Origin: KBS50 sp042434095
Lineage (GTDB): Bacteria > Actinomycetota > Actinomycetes > Mycobacteriales > Micromonosporaceae
NCBI RefSeq assembly: GCF_042434095.1
Contig: NZ_JBHLUE010000034.1
Coordinates: forward strand, 310,001 to 374,000
Length of the DNA: 64,000 nt
Direction of reading: 5' to 3'
The translations under genes and the position numbers were made by a program. The notes under the pieces were generated by a model. The model made no database searches. It saw only the letters and a list, made by a program, of their open reading frames with translations, and was not told the origin of the DNA. Below, piece after piece: positions 34,579 through 43,777 of the stretch; position 1 is the first letter of the stretch, and each line of letters begins with the position of its first letter.

Positions 34579-35876
34579 GAACCCGCCGCCGCGAGGTAGC
34601 CGATGCCGGCGTACCGGACCCCGGCCGCGCGCACGGCCGCCTCGTCGAGCACCCGCCACGAGTCGAAGACCAGCCGTGGCCGGCCGGCCGCGAGCAGGGA
34701 CGAGACCTCCAGCGCCCGGTAGTCGGGATGATCGTTGATCACCAGTACGGCGTCCGCCTCGCTGAACGCCTTGTCGAGGCTCACCGGGTCGCCCCCGTAC
34801 CGGCGGATCACCTCGGGCGCCACCAGCGGGTCGTGCCCGGAGACCACCAGGCCGGCCGCGCTGAACACCGGCATCATGGCCGCGATGGGCGTGCCGCGCA
34901 TGTCGTCGGTGGGCGGCCAGCCCTTGTACGCCCAGCCCAGCACCGCGAGCCGGGCGCCCTCGCTGCGCCCCAGCTCGGCCCGGATCAGCTCCACCACCCG
35001 GCCGGCCACGTGCACCGGCAGGTGCTCGTTGAGCCGCCGGGCCGGGCCGATCAGGAATGGCTCGCGCGCCCCGGCGCTGCCCAGCATGAGGTACGGGTCC
35101 TTGGACAGGCAGCCGCCGCCCACGTACCCCGGCCGGGCCAGGTCGGGCCGGGGATAGTCGAGGTTGGCGGCGCGGATCACCTCCAGCGGATCCAGGCCGT
35201 GCCGCTCGGCGATCAGCGCCACCTCGTTGCCGTACGCGTAGGTCACGTCGGTGTGGCAGTTGTTGGCGAGCTTGACCAGCTCGGCGGCCTCCAGACTGGA
35301 CACCGGGACCAGCCGGGCGGCCAGCCCGGCGAAGAACTCCAGCCCGTCCGCCCGGCTGGCCTCGTCCAGGCCGCCGACCACCTGCGGCAGCTCCACCAAC
35401 TCGCGCAGCGCCTGCCCCTGGATCGTCCGCTCGGGCGCCATCACCAGCCGGGCCCGGCCCCAGGCCTCGACCAGGGCCGGCAGCACGACCCGCCGGCTGG
35501 TGCCGACCGGGACCGTGCTGCGCACCACCACGAGGGTCTCCGGGCCGCAGTTGCCGGCCACCTGCCGGGCCGCGGCCGCGAGGTTGCTCAGGTTGGGCAG
35601 GTTGGTCTGCTCGTCGACCGGCGTCGAGACGCTGATGACCGCCACCTCGACGACGCCCTTCGGCAGCTCGGCGTCGACGAAGATGCGGCTGCCGAGCAGC
35701 TCCCGGAACACCTCCTCGACGCCCGGTTCGAAGATGTGCGGCCGGCCCTGGGACAGCGCCTCGAGCACCGTGGGGTGGATCTCGGCCCCGTGCACGGTGT
35801 ATCCCCGGCTGGCCAGGGCGGCCGTCAGCGTCAGGCCGACGTACCCCATCCCGACCACTCCGACTGTCTGTGGCAT
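34575..35876 (-). CDS. Nucleotide-sugar 6-dehydrogenase (UDP-Glc/UDP-ManNAc type)
   Basis: 433 residues from the ATG at 35876 after GAGGAGGGAAC. Rossmann start VGVVGMGYVGLTLTAALA, central helix with LVKLANNCHTDVTYAYGNE, and catalytic Cys in GGGCLSKDP. Such enzymes perform the four-electron oxidation of a UDP-sugar to the uronic acid. Its presence implies the polymer, or a side branch, contains a uronic acid. Overlaps the downstream epimerase gene; only 14 bases from the GH114 gene. Confidence 0.92.
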   Translation of the reverse strand: MPQTVGVVGMGYVGLTLTAALASRGYTVHGAEIHPTVLEALSQGRPHIFEPGVEEVFRELLGSRIFVDAELPKGVVEVAVISVSTPVDEQTNLPNLSNLAAAARQVAGNCGPETLVVVRSTVPVGTSRRVVLPALVEAWGRARLVMAPERTIQGQALRELVELPQVVGGLDEASRADGLEFFAGLAARLVPVSSLEAAELVKLANNCHTDVTYAYGNEVALIAERHGLDPLEVIRAANLDYPRPDLARPGYVGGGCLSKDPYLMLGSAGAREPFLIGPARRLNEHLPVHVAGRVVELIRAELGRSEGARLAVLGWAYKGWPPTDDMRGTPIAAMMPVFSAAGLVVSGHDPLVAPEVIRRYGGDPVSLDKAFSEADAVLVINDHPDYRALEVSSLLAAGRPRLVFDSWRVLDEAAVRAAGVRYAGIGYLAAAGS

Positions 35877-35890
35877 GTTCCCTCCTCTTC

Positions 35891-36733
35891 TCAACCGCCG
35901 CTCGGGCAGCTTCCGCTGAGCCGATCGAGATCAACGGTGGTCACGTAGCCGGCGAAGCCCTCCGCCCGGTAGCGGTCGCAGGCGTGCCGAATGTGTGCCG
36001 GGTTGGTGGCGTAGTCGACGGCCAGCACCGCCTTGCCGGCCGCCCGCAGGGCCCGGACGTTGGCCAGGTTGGTGGCACACCAGTCGGCGGTGCACGGCAG
36101 ATCGGTGGCCCGGTAGTAGAGCTCCTCGATCCCGATGCCGTCGATCGACGAGGTGTAGCCGGGCCAGCGGCGCAGCTCCGGGGAGTTCTGCGGGACCACC
36201 AGCATGCCCGGCTTGTGCTCCTTGGCGTACCGGCTGAGCCGACCGATCAGGCCGACCATCAACCAGGCCAGCGAGTCCCGGGTGGCCCTCGGCACCAGGG
36301 CCAGGTCGATCTCCTCGTACGCGAGCGGGGTGTCCAGGTAGACGCCGTCGAAGCCGGCCCGGATCGCCTGGTCGACCCGGGGCCGGACGACGAGGTCCCA
36401 CCAGCGCTCGTCCCAGTACCGCACGAAGTGCTCCTGCGGCCAGCTCGGCCAGCGGTTCAGGATCAGCCCGGGGTACCGGTCGCGCAGCACCGGATACTCC
36501 GGCCGGTACTCCTCGATGCTGCCGATCTCGAAGTAGGCCAGCGCCCACTTGCCGGCCGCGCGCAGCCGGCCGGTCTCGGCGGCGGTGAACCAGTCGCTGC
36601 CGGCGTCCCGCGCCAGGTCGATGACCACCAGCTGGTGCGCGGAGCCGACCAGCTCGGACACGCCGTCGCCGGCGTAGGCCTGCAACTGGTACGCCCAGTC
36701 GCGGACCTGGGTGAACGCCGGCCGGCCCGGCAC
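35891..36733 (-). CDS. GH114 endo-alpha-1,4-polygalactosaminidase-like hydrolase
   Basis: 280 residues from the GTG at 36733, with GGAGG seven bases upstream. The GH114 (spherulin-4/Ega3/PelA hydrolase-domain) TIM barrel is recognised by LVVIDLARDAG, LAYFEIGSIEEYRP, FDGVYLDTPLAYEE and VLAVDYATNPAHI. Family members cleave alpha-1,4-linked galactosamine polymers. No signal peptide is visible, so it may act inside or be secreted non-classically. In Pel and fungal galactosaminogalactan loci the same activity trims the nascent polymer. Confidence 0.85.
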   Translation of the reverse strand: MPGRPAFTQVRDWAYQLQAYAGDGVSELVGSAHQLVVIDLARDAGSDWFTAAETGRLRAAGKWALAYFEIGSIEEYRPEYPVLRDRYPGLILNRWPSWPQEHFVRYWDERWWDLVVRPRVDQAIRAGFDGVYLDTPLAYEEIDLALVPRATRDSLAWLMVGLIGRLSRYAKEHKPGMLVVPQNSPELRRWPGYTSSIDGIGIEELYYRATDLPCTADWCATNLANVRALRAAGKAVLAVDYATNPAHIRHACDRYRAEGFAGYVTTVDLDRLSGSCPSGG

Positions 36734-36735
36734 GG

Positions 36736-37626
36736 TCAACCCTCCGTACCGGCCAGCACGGCCTTGACCGACGAGGCCAGGTCGTGCTCCGGCGACCAGC
36801 CGAGCAGGCGGCGCGCCCGGGAGATGTCGGCCTGGATCCACGGCACCGCCGCCGAGCGGGCGGGCGGCGCCTCCTCCTCGCGGATCCGGCCGGTGAACCC
36901 GGCCGCCTCGGCGAGCAGCCGCACGGCCTCCCGGCTGGCGACCGTGCGCCCGCTGCCCACGTTGAACACCCGGGCCGGCAGCGGGCCGGCGCACACCGCG
37001 GCCACCACGGCCGCCGCGAGGTCCCGCACGTCCACGAAGTCCCGGTACGCCGACAGCGGCCCGAGGGTGATCTCGGTGTCGCCGAGCCGCTGCGCCCGCC
37101 GGATCACGGCCGCGGCCCGGCCCAGCAGGTTGGCCTCGGGCAGCCCGGCCCCCAGCGGGTTGAACACGCGCAGCGCCACCCCGTCGATCCGGCCGGCCGC
37201 GCAGGCCAGTTCGAGCAGCCGGGTGCCGGCGAACTGGCTGAGGCCGTACTCGCTGACCGGCAGCGCCGGATCGTCCTCGGTGACCGCCCGATCGGTCGGC
37301 ACCAGCCCGAACTCCGCGGCCGAGCCCATCCGGACCAGCCGGGCGCGCGGGGCCGCGGCGGCGATCGCCTCGATCAGCTTGGCGGTCACCTCGGCGTTGG
37401 CCCGGAGCAGCTCGGGGCCGGTGCCGGCGACCCGGCCCGTGCAGTTGACCACGGCGGCCGGCCGTTCCCGGTCCATCATGGCGGTCAGCTCGTCGACCGC
37501 GACGGCCGCCAGGTCGCACTCGTCCCGCCCCGGGCAGCGGACCTCCGCCACCCGCGGGTCGGCGGCCAGGGCCGCGCGTACGTGCCGGCCGATGAAGCCG
37601 GACCGGCCGAACAGGATGACCTTCAT
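36736..37626 (-). CDS. NAD-dependent epimerase/dehydratase
   Basis: 296 residues from the ATG at 37626 with AAGGAGAGGG just upstream. Short-chain dehydrogenase fold: ILFGRSGFIGRHVRAAL, substrate/catalytic region GSAAEFG and YGLSQFAG (the YxxxK Lys is replaced by Gln), and FNVGSGRTVASREAV. The missing Lys may mean altered or lost oxidoreductase activity. A second epimerase-like protein in the operon suggests at least two sugar-nucleotide steps. Overlaps the nucleotidyltransferase gene (ATGA). Confidence 0.82.
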   Translation of the reverse strand: MKVILFGRSGFIGRHVRAALAADPRVAEVRCPGRDECDLAAVAVDELTAMMDRERPAAVVNCTGRVAGTGPELLRANAEVTAKLIEAIAAAAPRARLVRMGSAAEFGLVPTDRAVTEDDPALPVSEYGLSQFAGTRLLELACAAGRIDGVALRVFNPLGAGLPEANLLGRAAAVIRRAQRLGDTEITLGPLSAYRDFVDVRDLAAAVVAAVCAGPLPARVFNVGSGRTVASREAVRLLAEAAGFTGRIREEEAPPARSAAVPWIQADISRARRLLGWSPEHDLASSVKAVLAGTEG

Positions 37627-38351
37627 ACCCTCTCCTTCGAGTAGTGCGGAAGCAGCAGGTGGCGCAGCCGGTCGAAGCTGTGGTTGGCCTCGTCGTAGTC
37701 CTCCGGGCGCCCGATATCGAGCCAGTAGCCGGTGAAGTCGTAGCTGACCGGCCGCTGGCCCCGGGCCAGGAGGTCGAGGATCAGCTGGTCGAACCCGAAC
37801 GGCAGGCCGGCCGGATAGGGCTCGAGGGTGCGCCGGGACAGGCCGTAGAGGCCCATGTTGACCCGATAGTCGAGGCTCGGCTTCTCGGTGAACCCGGTGA
37901 TGGTCCGGTCCGCCACGTCGAGCACGCCGAAGTCGATGCGTACGCTGCGCGGCGCGCTCGCCACGGTGATCGGGGCGCCGGACGCCTCGTGCGCCCGCAG
38001 CAGGTCGCCGAAGTCGAGGTCGGTGAGCACGTCCCCGTTCAGCACCAGGAAGTGCTCGGGAAGGCGGTTCCGCAGGTGGAACAGCGGACCGACGGTGGAC
38101 AGCGGGACGGTCTCCTCGACGTAGTCGACCCGCAGGTCCCAAGTGGATCCGTCGCCCACGAACGCCTTGATCAGCGGCCCGAGGTGGTTGATGGCAAGGG
38201 TCACCGAGCGGAACCCGTACCGGCCGAGTTGCTGGAGCAGGATGTCCAGGATCACGTGACTGTCGCCGATCGGCACCAGCGGCTTGGGTAATGCCGTGGT
38301 GAACGGTCGCAGCCGGACGCCCTTACCGCCGGCCAGAATCACCGCGTGCAT
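37623..38351 (-). CDS. Sugar-1-phosphate nucleotidyltransferase
   Basis: 242 residues. Starts with the nucleotide-binding AVILAGGKGVRLRPFT and KPLVPIGD, then LVLNGDVLTDLDF (metal Asp) and ITGFTEKP. A NTP_transferase of the RmlA/GlmU/ManC-core type without the C-terminal left-handed helix, so single-function. It activates the sugar precursor of the cluster. ATGA overlap with the downstream epimerase. Confidence 0.92.
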   Translation of the reverse strand: MHAVILAGGKGVRLRPFTTALPKPLVPIGDSHVILDILLQQLGRYGFRSVTLAINHLGPLIKAFVGDGSTWDLRVDYVEETVPLSTVGPLFHLRNRLPEHFLVLNGDVLTDLDFGDLLRAHEASGAPITVASAPRSVRIDFGVLDVADRTITGFTEKPSLDYRVNMGLYGLSRRTLEPYPAGLPFGFDQLILDLLARGQRPVSYDFTGYWLDIGRPEDYDEANHSFDRLRHLLLPHYSKERV

Positions 38352-38361
38352 CTGTGCCTCC

Positions 38362-39921
38362 TCACCTGTACCGCCACGCCTGGCCGACCAGATCGGCCAG
38401 GCACACCAACAGCAGCGCCTGCAGGAGTACGACGCTCCCCAGGAAGACGACCGTGTCCGGCACCGGACCGCGCAGCCCCGCCACGGCGGCCACCGGTCCG
38501 GCGTGTGCCCCGAACGCGGCGCCGAACGCGCAGCTCAGCCGGCCGTACCGGGCGTGGCCGGCGAGGATGAAGGCCAGGAAGCAGGCGCCGCCGAACGCCA
38601 CGTGCGCCGCGGCCATCGTCACCGCCGCCGGGCTCAGCAGGCCCATCCCGCGCAGCGCCACCAGCAGCGGCGCCGCCAGGGCGGCCAGCGCCGACATGCT
38701 GAGCACCAGGCCGCCCAGCAGCCCGGTCCAGGCCCGCCGGGCGAACCGGCGGGGGTCGGTGAGCCGGTCCAGCAGCTCCCGGGCGCCCTCGGTGTAGCGC
38801 CGCGCCCGCCACTCCACCACACCCATCCCGGCATAGAGCGGGATGGCCGCGTACAGCACCTGGTGGTCGCCGGTGAGGTAGCGGCTCTGGGCGTAGATCA
38901 GCACCGCGGCCGTGAGCCCGGTGGACAGCAGCACGGTCGGCAGCTCCCGGCGCTGGCCGCGGGGCAGACCGGCGACCGGAAGACCGCCGCGCCGCCGGGC
39001 CGCGCGGCCGGCCCCGACCGCGCCGGCGCGCCGGCCCCACCGGGCCCGCGCCGCACCTCCGGCCCCGGCCGTGCCGCCGCGCCGGGCCCGCCACCGGGGC
39101 CGGGCCGCGCGGCCGGCCCCGGCCACGCCGCCGGCGTCGGGCCGGCCGCACCGGGCCACCAGCAGCAGGCCGGTCGTCACCGAGGCCGCCACCACCGCGG
39201 TGGCGATCGGAGCGCCGGGTACGCCGTAGCGCAGGTATCCCACGCTGGCGGCCACGCCCGGGACCATGGCGAGCAGCAGCCAGCGCTCCCGGTGGCGGAA
39301 CAGGGCCAGCGTCATTGCCATCTGGTACGAGATCTGGCCGGCGGCCAGCAGCGCGGCGCCGCCGACCGCGCGCAGGCCGGCCGGCGAGCTCGCCAGCCCG
39401 CCTACCAGCCCGCCCACCAGCGCCCCCAGCGTGGCCGCCACCGGCAGCGCGGCCAGCAGGCACCGGCGCAGCCAGCGGACCGCCGGATCCATCGATCCCC
39501 GCCCGAGCAGCTGGTAGGCCACCCAGGCCGCGCCGCCGGACCACACCCAACCCAGCGCCCCGGTCGCGATGACCACGGCCACCGGCCAGGGCCGGAGCAG
39601 CTCGCCGAGCGGCGGGAACAGCGCGAGGGGCACCAGGTACAGGCCGCCGTGCGAGAGGTCGGCCAGCGCCCGCCGCCCGCCGCCGGCGGGTGTGGCGCGC
39701 GGGACCGGCGGGCCGGACCGGCGGCGCACCCGGTGCAGCAGCTCCTCGCCGAGCGCGAAGACGTCGGGCTGCCGGTAGGTGACCGCGGCGGCCCGGTCCG
39801 TGACACCGGCCGACTCGAGCGTGGCCGCCACCTCCAGCGCGTCCACCGGCCGGACCAGCCGCGGCGACAGCCGGTCGGCCAGCTCGTCCAGCGGGTCCAA
39901 GGTGGACAGCGTGGCCGTCAT
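38362..39921 (-). CDS. Large multi-pass membrane protein of the polysaccharide cluster
   Basis: 519 residues. A ~65-residue soluble N-terminus (LSPRLVRPVDALEVAATLES, VFALGEELLHRV) is followed by roughly ten to twelve hydrophobic segments. A ~60-residue Arg/Ala/Gly-rich loop interrupts the middle (38985-39160). The gene occupies the place of the Pel exporter PelG next to pelF (ATGA overlap with it), but I see no clear PelG signature. A polymer exporter or flippase is the best inference. Confidence 0.7.
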   Translation of the reverse strand: MTATLSTLDPLDELADRLSPRLVRPVDALEVAATLESAGVTDRAAAVTYRQPDVFALGEELLHRVRRRSGPPVPRATPAGGGRRALADLSHGGLYLVPLALFPPLGELLRPWPVAVVIATGALGWVWSGGAAWVAYQLLGRGSMDPAVRWLRRCLLAALPVAATLGALVGGLVGGLASSPAGLRAVGGAALLAAGQISYQMAMTLALFRHRERWLLLAMVPGVAASVGYLRYGVPGAPIATAVVAASVTTGLLLVARCGRPDAGGVAGAGRAARPRWRARRGGTAGAGGAARARWGRRAGAVGAGRAARRRGGLPVAGLPRGQRRELPTVLLSTGLTAAVLIYAQSRYLTGDHQVLYAAIPLYAGMGVVEWRARRYTEGARELLDRLTDPRRFARRAWTGLLGGLVLSMSALAALAAPLLVALRGMGLLSPAAVTMAAAHVAFGGACFLAFILAGHARYGRLSCAFGAAFGAHAGPVAAVAGLRGPVPDTVVFLGSVVLLQALLLVCLADLVGQAWRYR

Positions 39922-41357
39922 TCGACGGTCCCGGCGCCGGCCAGCTTGTCGTACAGCTGGCGGTACTCGTCGTTCCATCGGGCCAGGGTGAAGTGCTCCA
40001 GCACCCGGGACCGGGCCGCCGTGGCCCTCCGGGCCCGCTGGTCGTGGTCGGTCAGCAGGGTGACACAGGCCGCCGCGATCGCCGGCACGTCCCGGGCCGG
40101 CACCACGATCCCGGCGTCGCCGACCGCCTCGGCCACCCCGCCGACGTCGGTGCAGACCACCGGTCGGCCGCACGCCATGGACTCGATGACCGTGAAGGGG
40201 AAACCCTCGGAGATGCTGGTGAGCGCGACGATGTGCCCCGACCGGTACGCGTCGAGCGGCTGTTCGATCCGCCCTTCGAGCACGGCCCGGCCGGCCAGCC
40301 CCAGCTGTCCGATCAGGTCCAGGCAGGCGTCCCGGTAGTCCAGGTTCTCCTGCGGCACGTTGCCGAAAATCCGGAGCCGGGCGTCCGGCAGCTGCCGGAC
40401 CACCTCGGCGAAGGCGCGGATCAGCGTGTGCAGGTCCTTGAGCGGATCGATCCGGCCCATGAAGACGATCGTTGGCTCGGCGGGTTCGGTGCCGGCCACC
40501 GGAAAGATGGCGGGGTCGACCCCGTTGTACATGGTCCACAGCCGGCCCGGGTCGGCGCCGTTGCGCAGCTGCCAGCGCCGGTTGTAGCGGGAGTGCGGGG
40601 CGATGACGTCGGCCGTCGCGTACGCCGCCGACGCCAGCGCCCGGAAGAAGCCCAGCAGCGCCACCTTGACCGGCTGCGTCACGCCCGCGCCCAGCTCGGC
40701 CAGGTAACGCTCGCGCAGGTAGATGCCGTGCTCACTGAGCACCAACGGCGTCCCGCCATGCCACTTGGCGACCAGGCCGGGCAGGATGCTGAGGCCGTTC
40801 ATGGCGGCGTGCAGCACGTCGGCCTCGACCGGCCGGGCGGACAACGGCCGCAGCATGTGCTCGATGAGGTTGGCCGTGTCCACCGCGTCGGCCAGGGTGA
40901 GCCGACCGTCGTACCGCTCGGTGCGCAGGCTCCGCCAGACGTCGGTGAGGACGCTGAGCGCGGCGTTGGACGTCAGCGCCGTGCCCAGGTCGTGGGCGCG
41001 GCCGTACTCGTACAGCGAGCGGAGGGCACTGGAGAACCGCCGGCCCAACCGGGCGGCCGCGGCGCCGTCCGGCGGCAGCGGCGCCAGGAACTGCTCGACG
41101 AACGGCCGGTAGATGGCCGGGAAGCAGGGATCCGGCCGGGTCCGGCCGCCGCCGCGGCGCGCCTCCCACAGCGGGACCGGACGCACCGCCGCGAGGTTGT
41201 CGGGTCGCTCGTAGATCTCCGTCTCGGTGCCGTCCACCACCAGCGCCACCATCTCCCAGCGGTGCTCCGGCATCCCGCGGATGAGCTGGTCGCACCAGAC
41301 GCTCACCCCGCCCAGCGCGTACGGGTAGGTGCCCTCCGACACCAGCGCGATCCTCAC
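39918..41357 (-). CDS. pelF: PelF-type GT4 glycosyltransferase
   Basis: 479 residues from a GTG overlapping the previous stop. The N-terminus IALVSEGTYPYALGGVSVWC is the PelF hallmark. The C-terminal Rossmann domain has IVFMGRIDPLKDL and the EX7E motif in EGFPFTVIESMACGRP. PelF in Pseudomonas is the soluble cytoplasmic polymerase that uses UDP-N-acetylgalactosamine to build Pel. No PelD (c-di-GMP receptor) or PelE gene is visible beside it, so activation must differ. Confidence 0.9.
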   Translation of the reverse strand: MRIALVSEGTYPYALGGVSVWCDQLIRGMPEHRWEMVALVVDGTETEIYERPDNLAAVRPVPLWEARRGGGRTRPDPCFPAIYRPFVEQFLAPLPPDGAAAARLGRRFSSALRSLYEYGRAHDLGTALTSNAALSVLTDVWRSLRTERYDGRLTLADAVDTANLIEHMLRPLSARPVEADVLHAAMNGLSILPGLVAKWHGGTPLVLSEHGIYLRERYLAELGAGVTQPVKVALLGFFRALASAAYATADVIAPHSRYNRRWQLRNGADPGRLWTMYNGVDPAIFPVAGTEPAEPTIVFMGRIDPLKDLHTLIRAFAEVVRQLPDARLRIFGNVPQENLDYRDACLDLIGQLGLAGRAVLEGRIEQPLDAYRSGHIVALTSISEGFPFTVIESMACGRPVVCTDVGGVAEAVGDAGIVVPARDVPAIAAACVTLLTDHDQRARRATAARSRVLEHFTLARWNDEYRQLYDKLAGAGTVE

Positions 41358-43453
41358 CGGCGCTCCCGGGGGGCGAAGGTCACCGGCGTGCCCGGAGCGA
41401 GCGTGAGCACCGCGGAGATGTCCGAGCCGTAGCTGGTGGCGCCGGTGGTCTGGGCGCCGCTCACGATCAGCTGCCCGGCCACCGGGGACGTGACGGTCAC
41501 CCGCCCGGTGCTCCGGTCCAGCACGGCGTCCGCCCCGGCCGCCAGGGTGGCCGCGTGGCTGTTGCGGAGCCGGGCGTACTCGGCGATCCGCGAGCAGTCC
41601 GAGTTGATCAGCGGGACCCGGTAGTAGCTGGTGTACCGGGCCAGCAGGCTGTCCAGGTAGTCGGTCACCAGCGTCCGGCCCTCGCCGTAGTCCTTCAGGT
41701 TGGCGATGTGGAACGTGTGCGTGTAGATCGAGCCGCTGGCCACGTGCGCGAACGCCACGTCGATCTCGGCCGAGATGACCTCCTGGTAGCTGAGGTCCCG
41801 GGGCCAGTACGGGAAGAGGCCGCCCGGCCCGTAGTACGAGTTGTAGAAGGATGTCTCCTCGGCCGGGTTGGTCACGTGGTACGCGATGTTGGTCGGCCAG
41901 TCCGGCACCACCAGGATGCCGGGGGCCAGCGGGTGCGGGATGCCGCCGTTGAACACCGGCGGCACCTGGCTGGGGAACGACATGTTGCCGTGCAGCACCC
42001 GCACGCCCAGCTCGGTGGCCGCCTGGATGAGGGCCGGATTGGAAGCCGCGAGGCCGTGGTCCACCGGGGGCAGCACGTCGGAGCCGCCGGATTCGCTGTA
42101 GACGCCGAGCCCGGAGTACTCCGGCGTCTTCAGGATGGTGGCGTCGGTCCGCAGGCCGAGGGTGGCCGCGACGGTCAGGTTGCCGGCGATCTGGTCCCGG
42201 GTGGTGGCGTAGTCGGTGTCGTTCAGCTCGGGATGGGCGAGCGTGTGGTTGATCCAGCGGAACTGCCCGGCCAGGCACCGGGAGGTGCTGGTGAGCTGTG
42301 CCTCGCCGCCGGACGGGTAGCAGGTCCGCCCGGCCGCGAGGTCCGCGCCGCCGCCATTGAAGGCCAGGTTCAGGGTGAGGCCGCCGGCCAGCGGGTAGCG
42401 CGCCCGCAGCGCGGCCTGCCGCTGGTACGCGTTGTACGCGTCGTGCCCGGTCAGCCGGACGGTCGGGCTGGTGGGCGGCGCACCGGGGATCTGGTAGCGC
42501 ACCGACCCGTTGAACCAGTCGTCCACGTCGACGTTGAGGTGGTGCCGCATCTCGCCCAGGAACAGCCCGCGGCTGGCCCACCGGAACAGGCCGTAGCCCA
42601 GCAGGTCCGCCGAGAGCTGGTGCTGGTCGGAGCTGAACGTGAGGGCCAGCCGTTCCCGCCCGTCCATTGCGGTGCCGAGCACGCCCAGCACGTCCTGGCC
42701 GGCCCGCAGCACCGGCTGGCTCGCGCAGCCGGATCGCAGCCCGGCCCGGTAGACGTACGCGTTGGTGATCGGGACGCGGACGGCCGCGGCCAGGTAGTCG
42801 AAGACGCCGGCGCCCGCGGTGGTCAGCTGGGCGTACAGCGGCGTCTCGCCCACCCCACCCTCGCCGCGCGGCTCGAGGCAGTAGTCGTCTGGCCCGCCGC
42901 CCGGGGCCGCGTAGAGCACGGCCTGCCGGACGCTCCAGTCCCGCTCGTACGCCCAGAGCACCGCCCACTCGTCCGCGTCGAGCCCGCTGGCGTAGCCGTC
43001 CCCGCTCGGGTAGAGCTGGTCGGCGCTGGTCAGCAGGATGGCGTTGTACCGGCCGGCCCCGTCCGGCCGCACCAGGGTCTGCGCGGCCAGCGGGTCGGTG
43101 CGGGTGCGCAGCACGTCGTACGCGGCGCCGACCCGGTCCAGCGTGCTGCGCCAGACCGCCAGGCCGGGGTCGGTGTCGTCGATCGCCACCACCAGCGCCC
43201 GCAGCGCCACCCGTCCGGCCGGTCCCGCGCCGGCGTACGGGGCCGGCAGCGCCACCTCGGGTGCGGCGCCGTACGGGCGGGGAACCGGTGGGCTGGGCCG
43301 GGATCGTGCCACGGGTGGGGGTCCGATCGGACGGGCCGGCCGGACGGCCAGCGTGCGGGAATTCGTGGCCCTGGCCTGCGCCGGAGCGCCAAAACCGGTG
43401 CCCACCACCAATATCAGGGCAACCGAAAGTGCCGTGAGTTGAATTGAACGCAT
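41354..43453 (-). CDS. Secreted carbohydrate deacetylase (Agd3/PelA-deacetylase like)
   Basis: 699 residues. Signal peptide to ~27 (LTALSVALILVVGTGFGAPAQA, in part), Pro-rich linker to ~75, then a Rossmann/amidotransferase-like domain (ALRALVVAIDDTD ... YNAILLTSAD) to ~250. The deacetylase barrel has the metal-binding DVDDWF at 309-314 and NHTLAHPE at 402-409. A short beta-rich domain closes the protein. The layout matches the fungal galactosaminogalactan deacetylase Agd3 and the PelA deacetylase half. It should remove acetyl groups from the exported polymer, making it cationic and adhesive. First gene of the operon. Confidence 0.82.
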   Translation of the reverse strand: MRSIQLTALSVALILVVGTGFGAPAQARATNSRTLAVRPARPIGPPPVARSRPSPPVPRPYGAAPEVALPAPYAGAGPAGRVALRALVVAIDDTDPGLAVWRSTLDRVGAAYDVLRTRTDPLAAQTLVRPDGAGRYNAILLTSADQLYPSGDGYASGLDADEWAVLWAYERDWSVRQAVLYAAPGGGPDDYCLEPRGEGGVGETPLYAQLTTAGAGVFDYLAAAVRVPITNAYVYRAGLRSGCASQPVLRAGQDVLGVLGTAMDGRERLALTFSSDQHQLSADLLGYGLFRWASRGLFLGEMRHHLNVDVDDWFNGSVRYQIPGAPPTSPTVRLTGHDAYNAYQRQAALRARYPLAGGLTLNLAFNGGGADLAAGRTCYPSGGEAQLTSTSRCLAGQFRWINHTLAHPELNDTDYATTRDQIAGNLTVAATLGLRTDATILKTPEYSGLGVYSESGGSDVLPPVDHGLAASNPALIQAATELGVRVLHGNMSFPSQVPPVFNGGIPHPLAPGILVVPDWPTNIAYHVTNPAEETSFYNSYYGPGGLFPYWPRDLSYQEVISAEIDVAFAHVASGSIYTHTFHIANLKDYGEGRTLVTDYLDSLLARYTSYYRVPLINSDCSRIAEYARLRNSHAATLAAGADAVLDRSTGRVTVTSPVAGQLIVSGAQTTGATSYGSDISAVLTLAPGTPVTFAPRERR

Positions 43454-43777
43454 AGACGGCCCGCTTCGTCTATCGGCGGCTTTTCTCGATAGCCGCGAAT
43501 AATGGTTGCAGCATTCAGTCGGCGTCACTGTCGACTGGCTGACCTGCATCAATGCCGCCAAGAAGGCAGGGAAGATCGACGGCCCGCAGCACAGATCAGC
43601 TCCCTATTGATAGCACCATGACGGCCGGCCGGCGTGTCGGCAAGCCGTCAGTTCGGATGTATTCACGAATGTCGAACAGGATCAGGGAACGCGTTCACGA
43701 CGATATGGAATTTGCATTGAAGGAAGGCTCTTCAGTGCGCGGAACTTCCGTTCCGGAGGGTAACTTGCGGCGCTCCC
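43454..43777. promoter_or_regulatory. Leader/promoter region of the polysaccharide operon
   Basis: 324 bp, noticeably richer in A and T than the flanking genes, lying upstream of the deacetylase start and downstream of the channel gene, both minus strand. A hairpin with arms GCGGCT and AAGCCGC (read on the minus strand) lies close to the start codon. I see no classical riboswitch consensus (GEMM or ydaO). The operon promoter is presumably in here. Confidence 0.5.

Noticed and set aside
43454..43777. c-di-GMP (GEMM) or c-di-AMP (ydaO) riboswitch before the Pel-like operon
   Set aside because: Expected because Pel is c-di-GMP controlled elsewhere, but I could not match the conserved blocks of either class; only a simple hairpin is visible.
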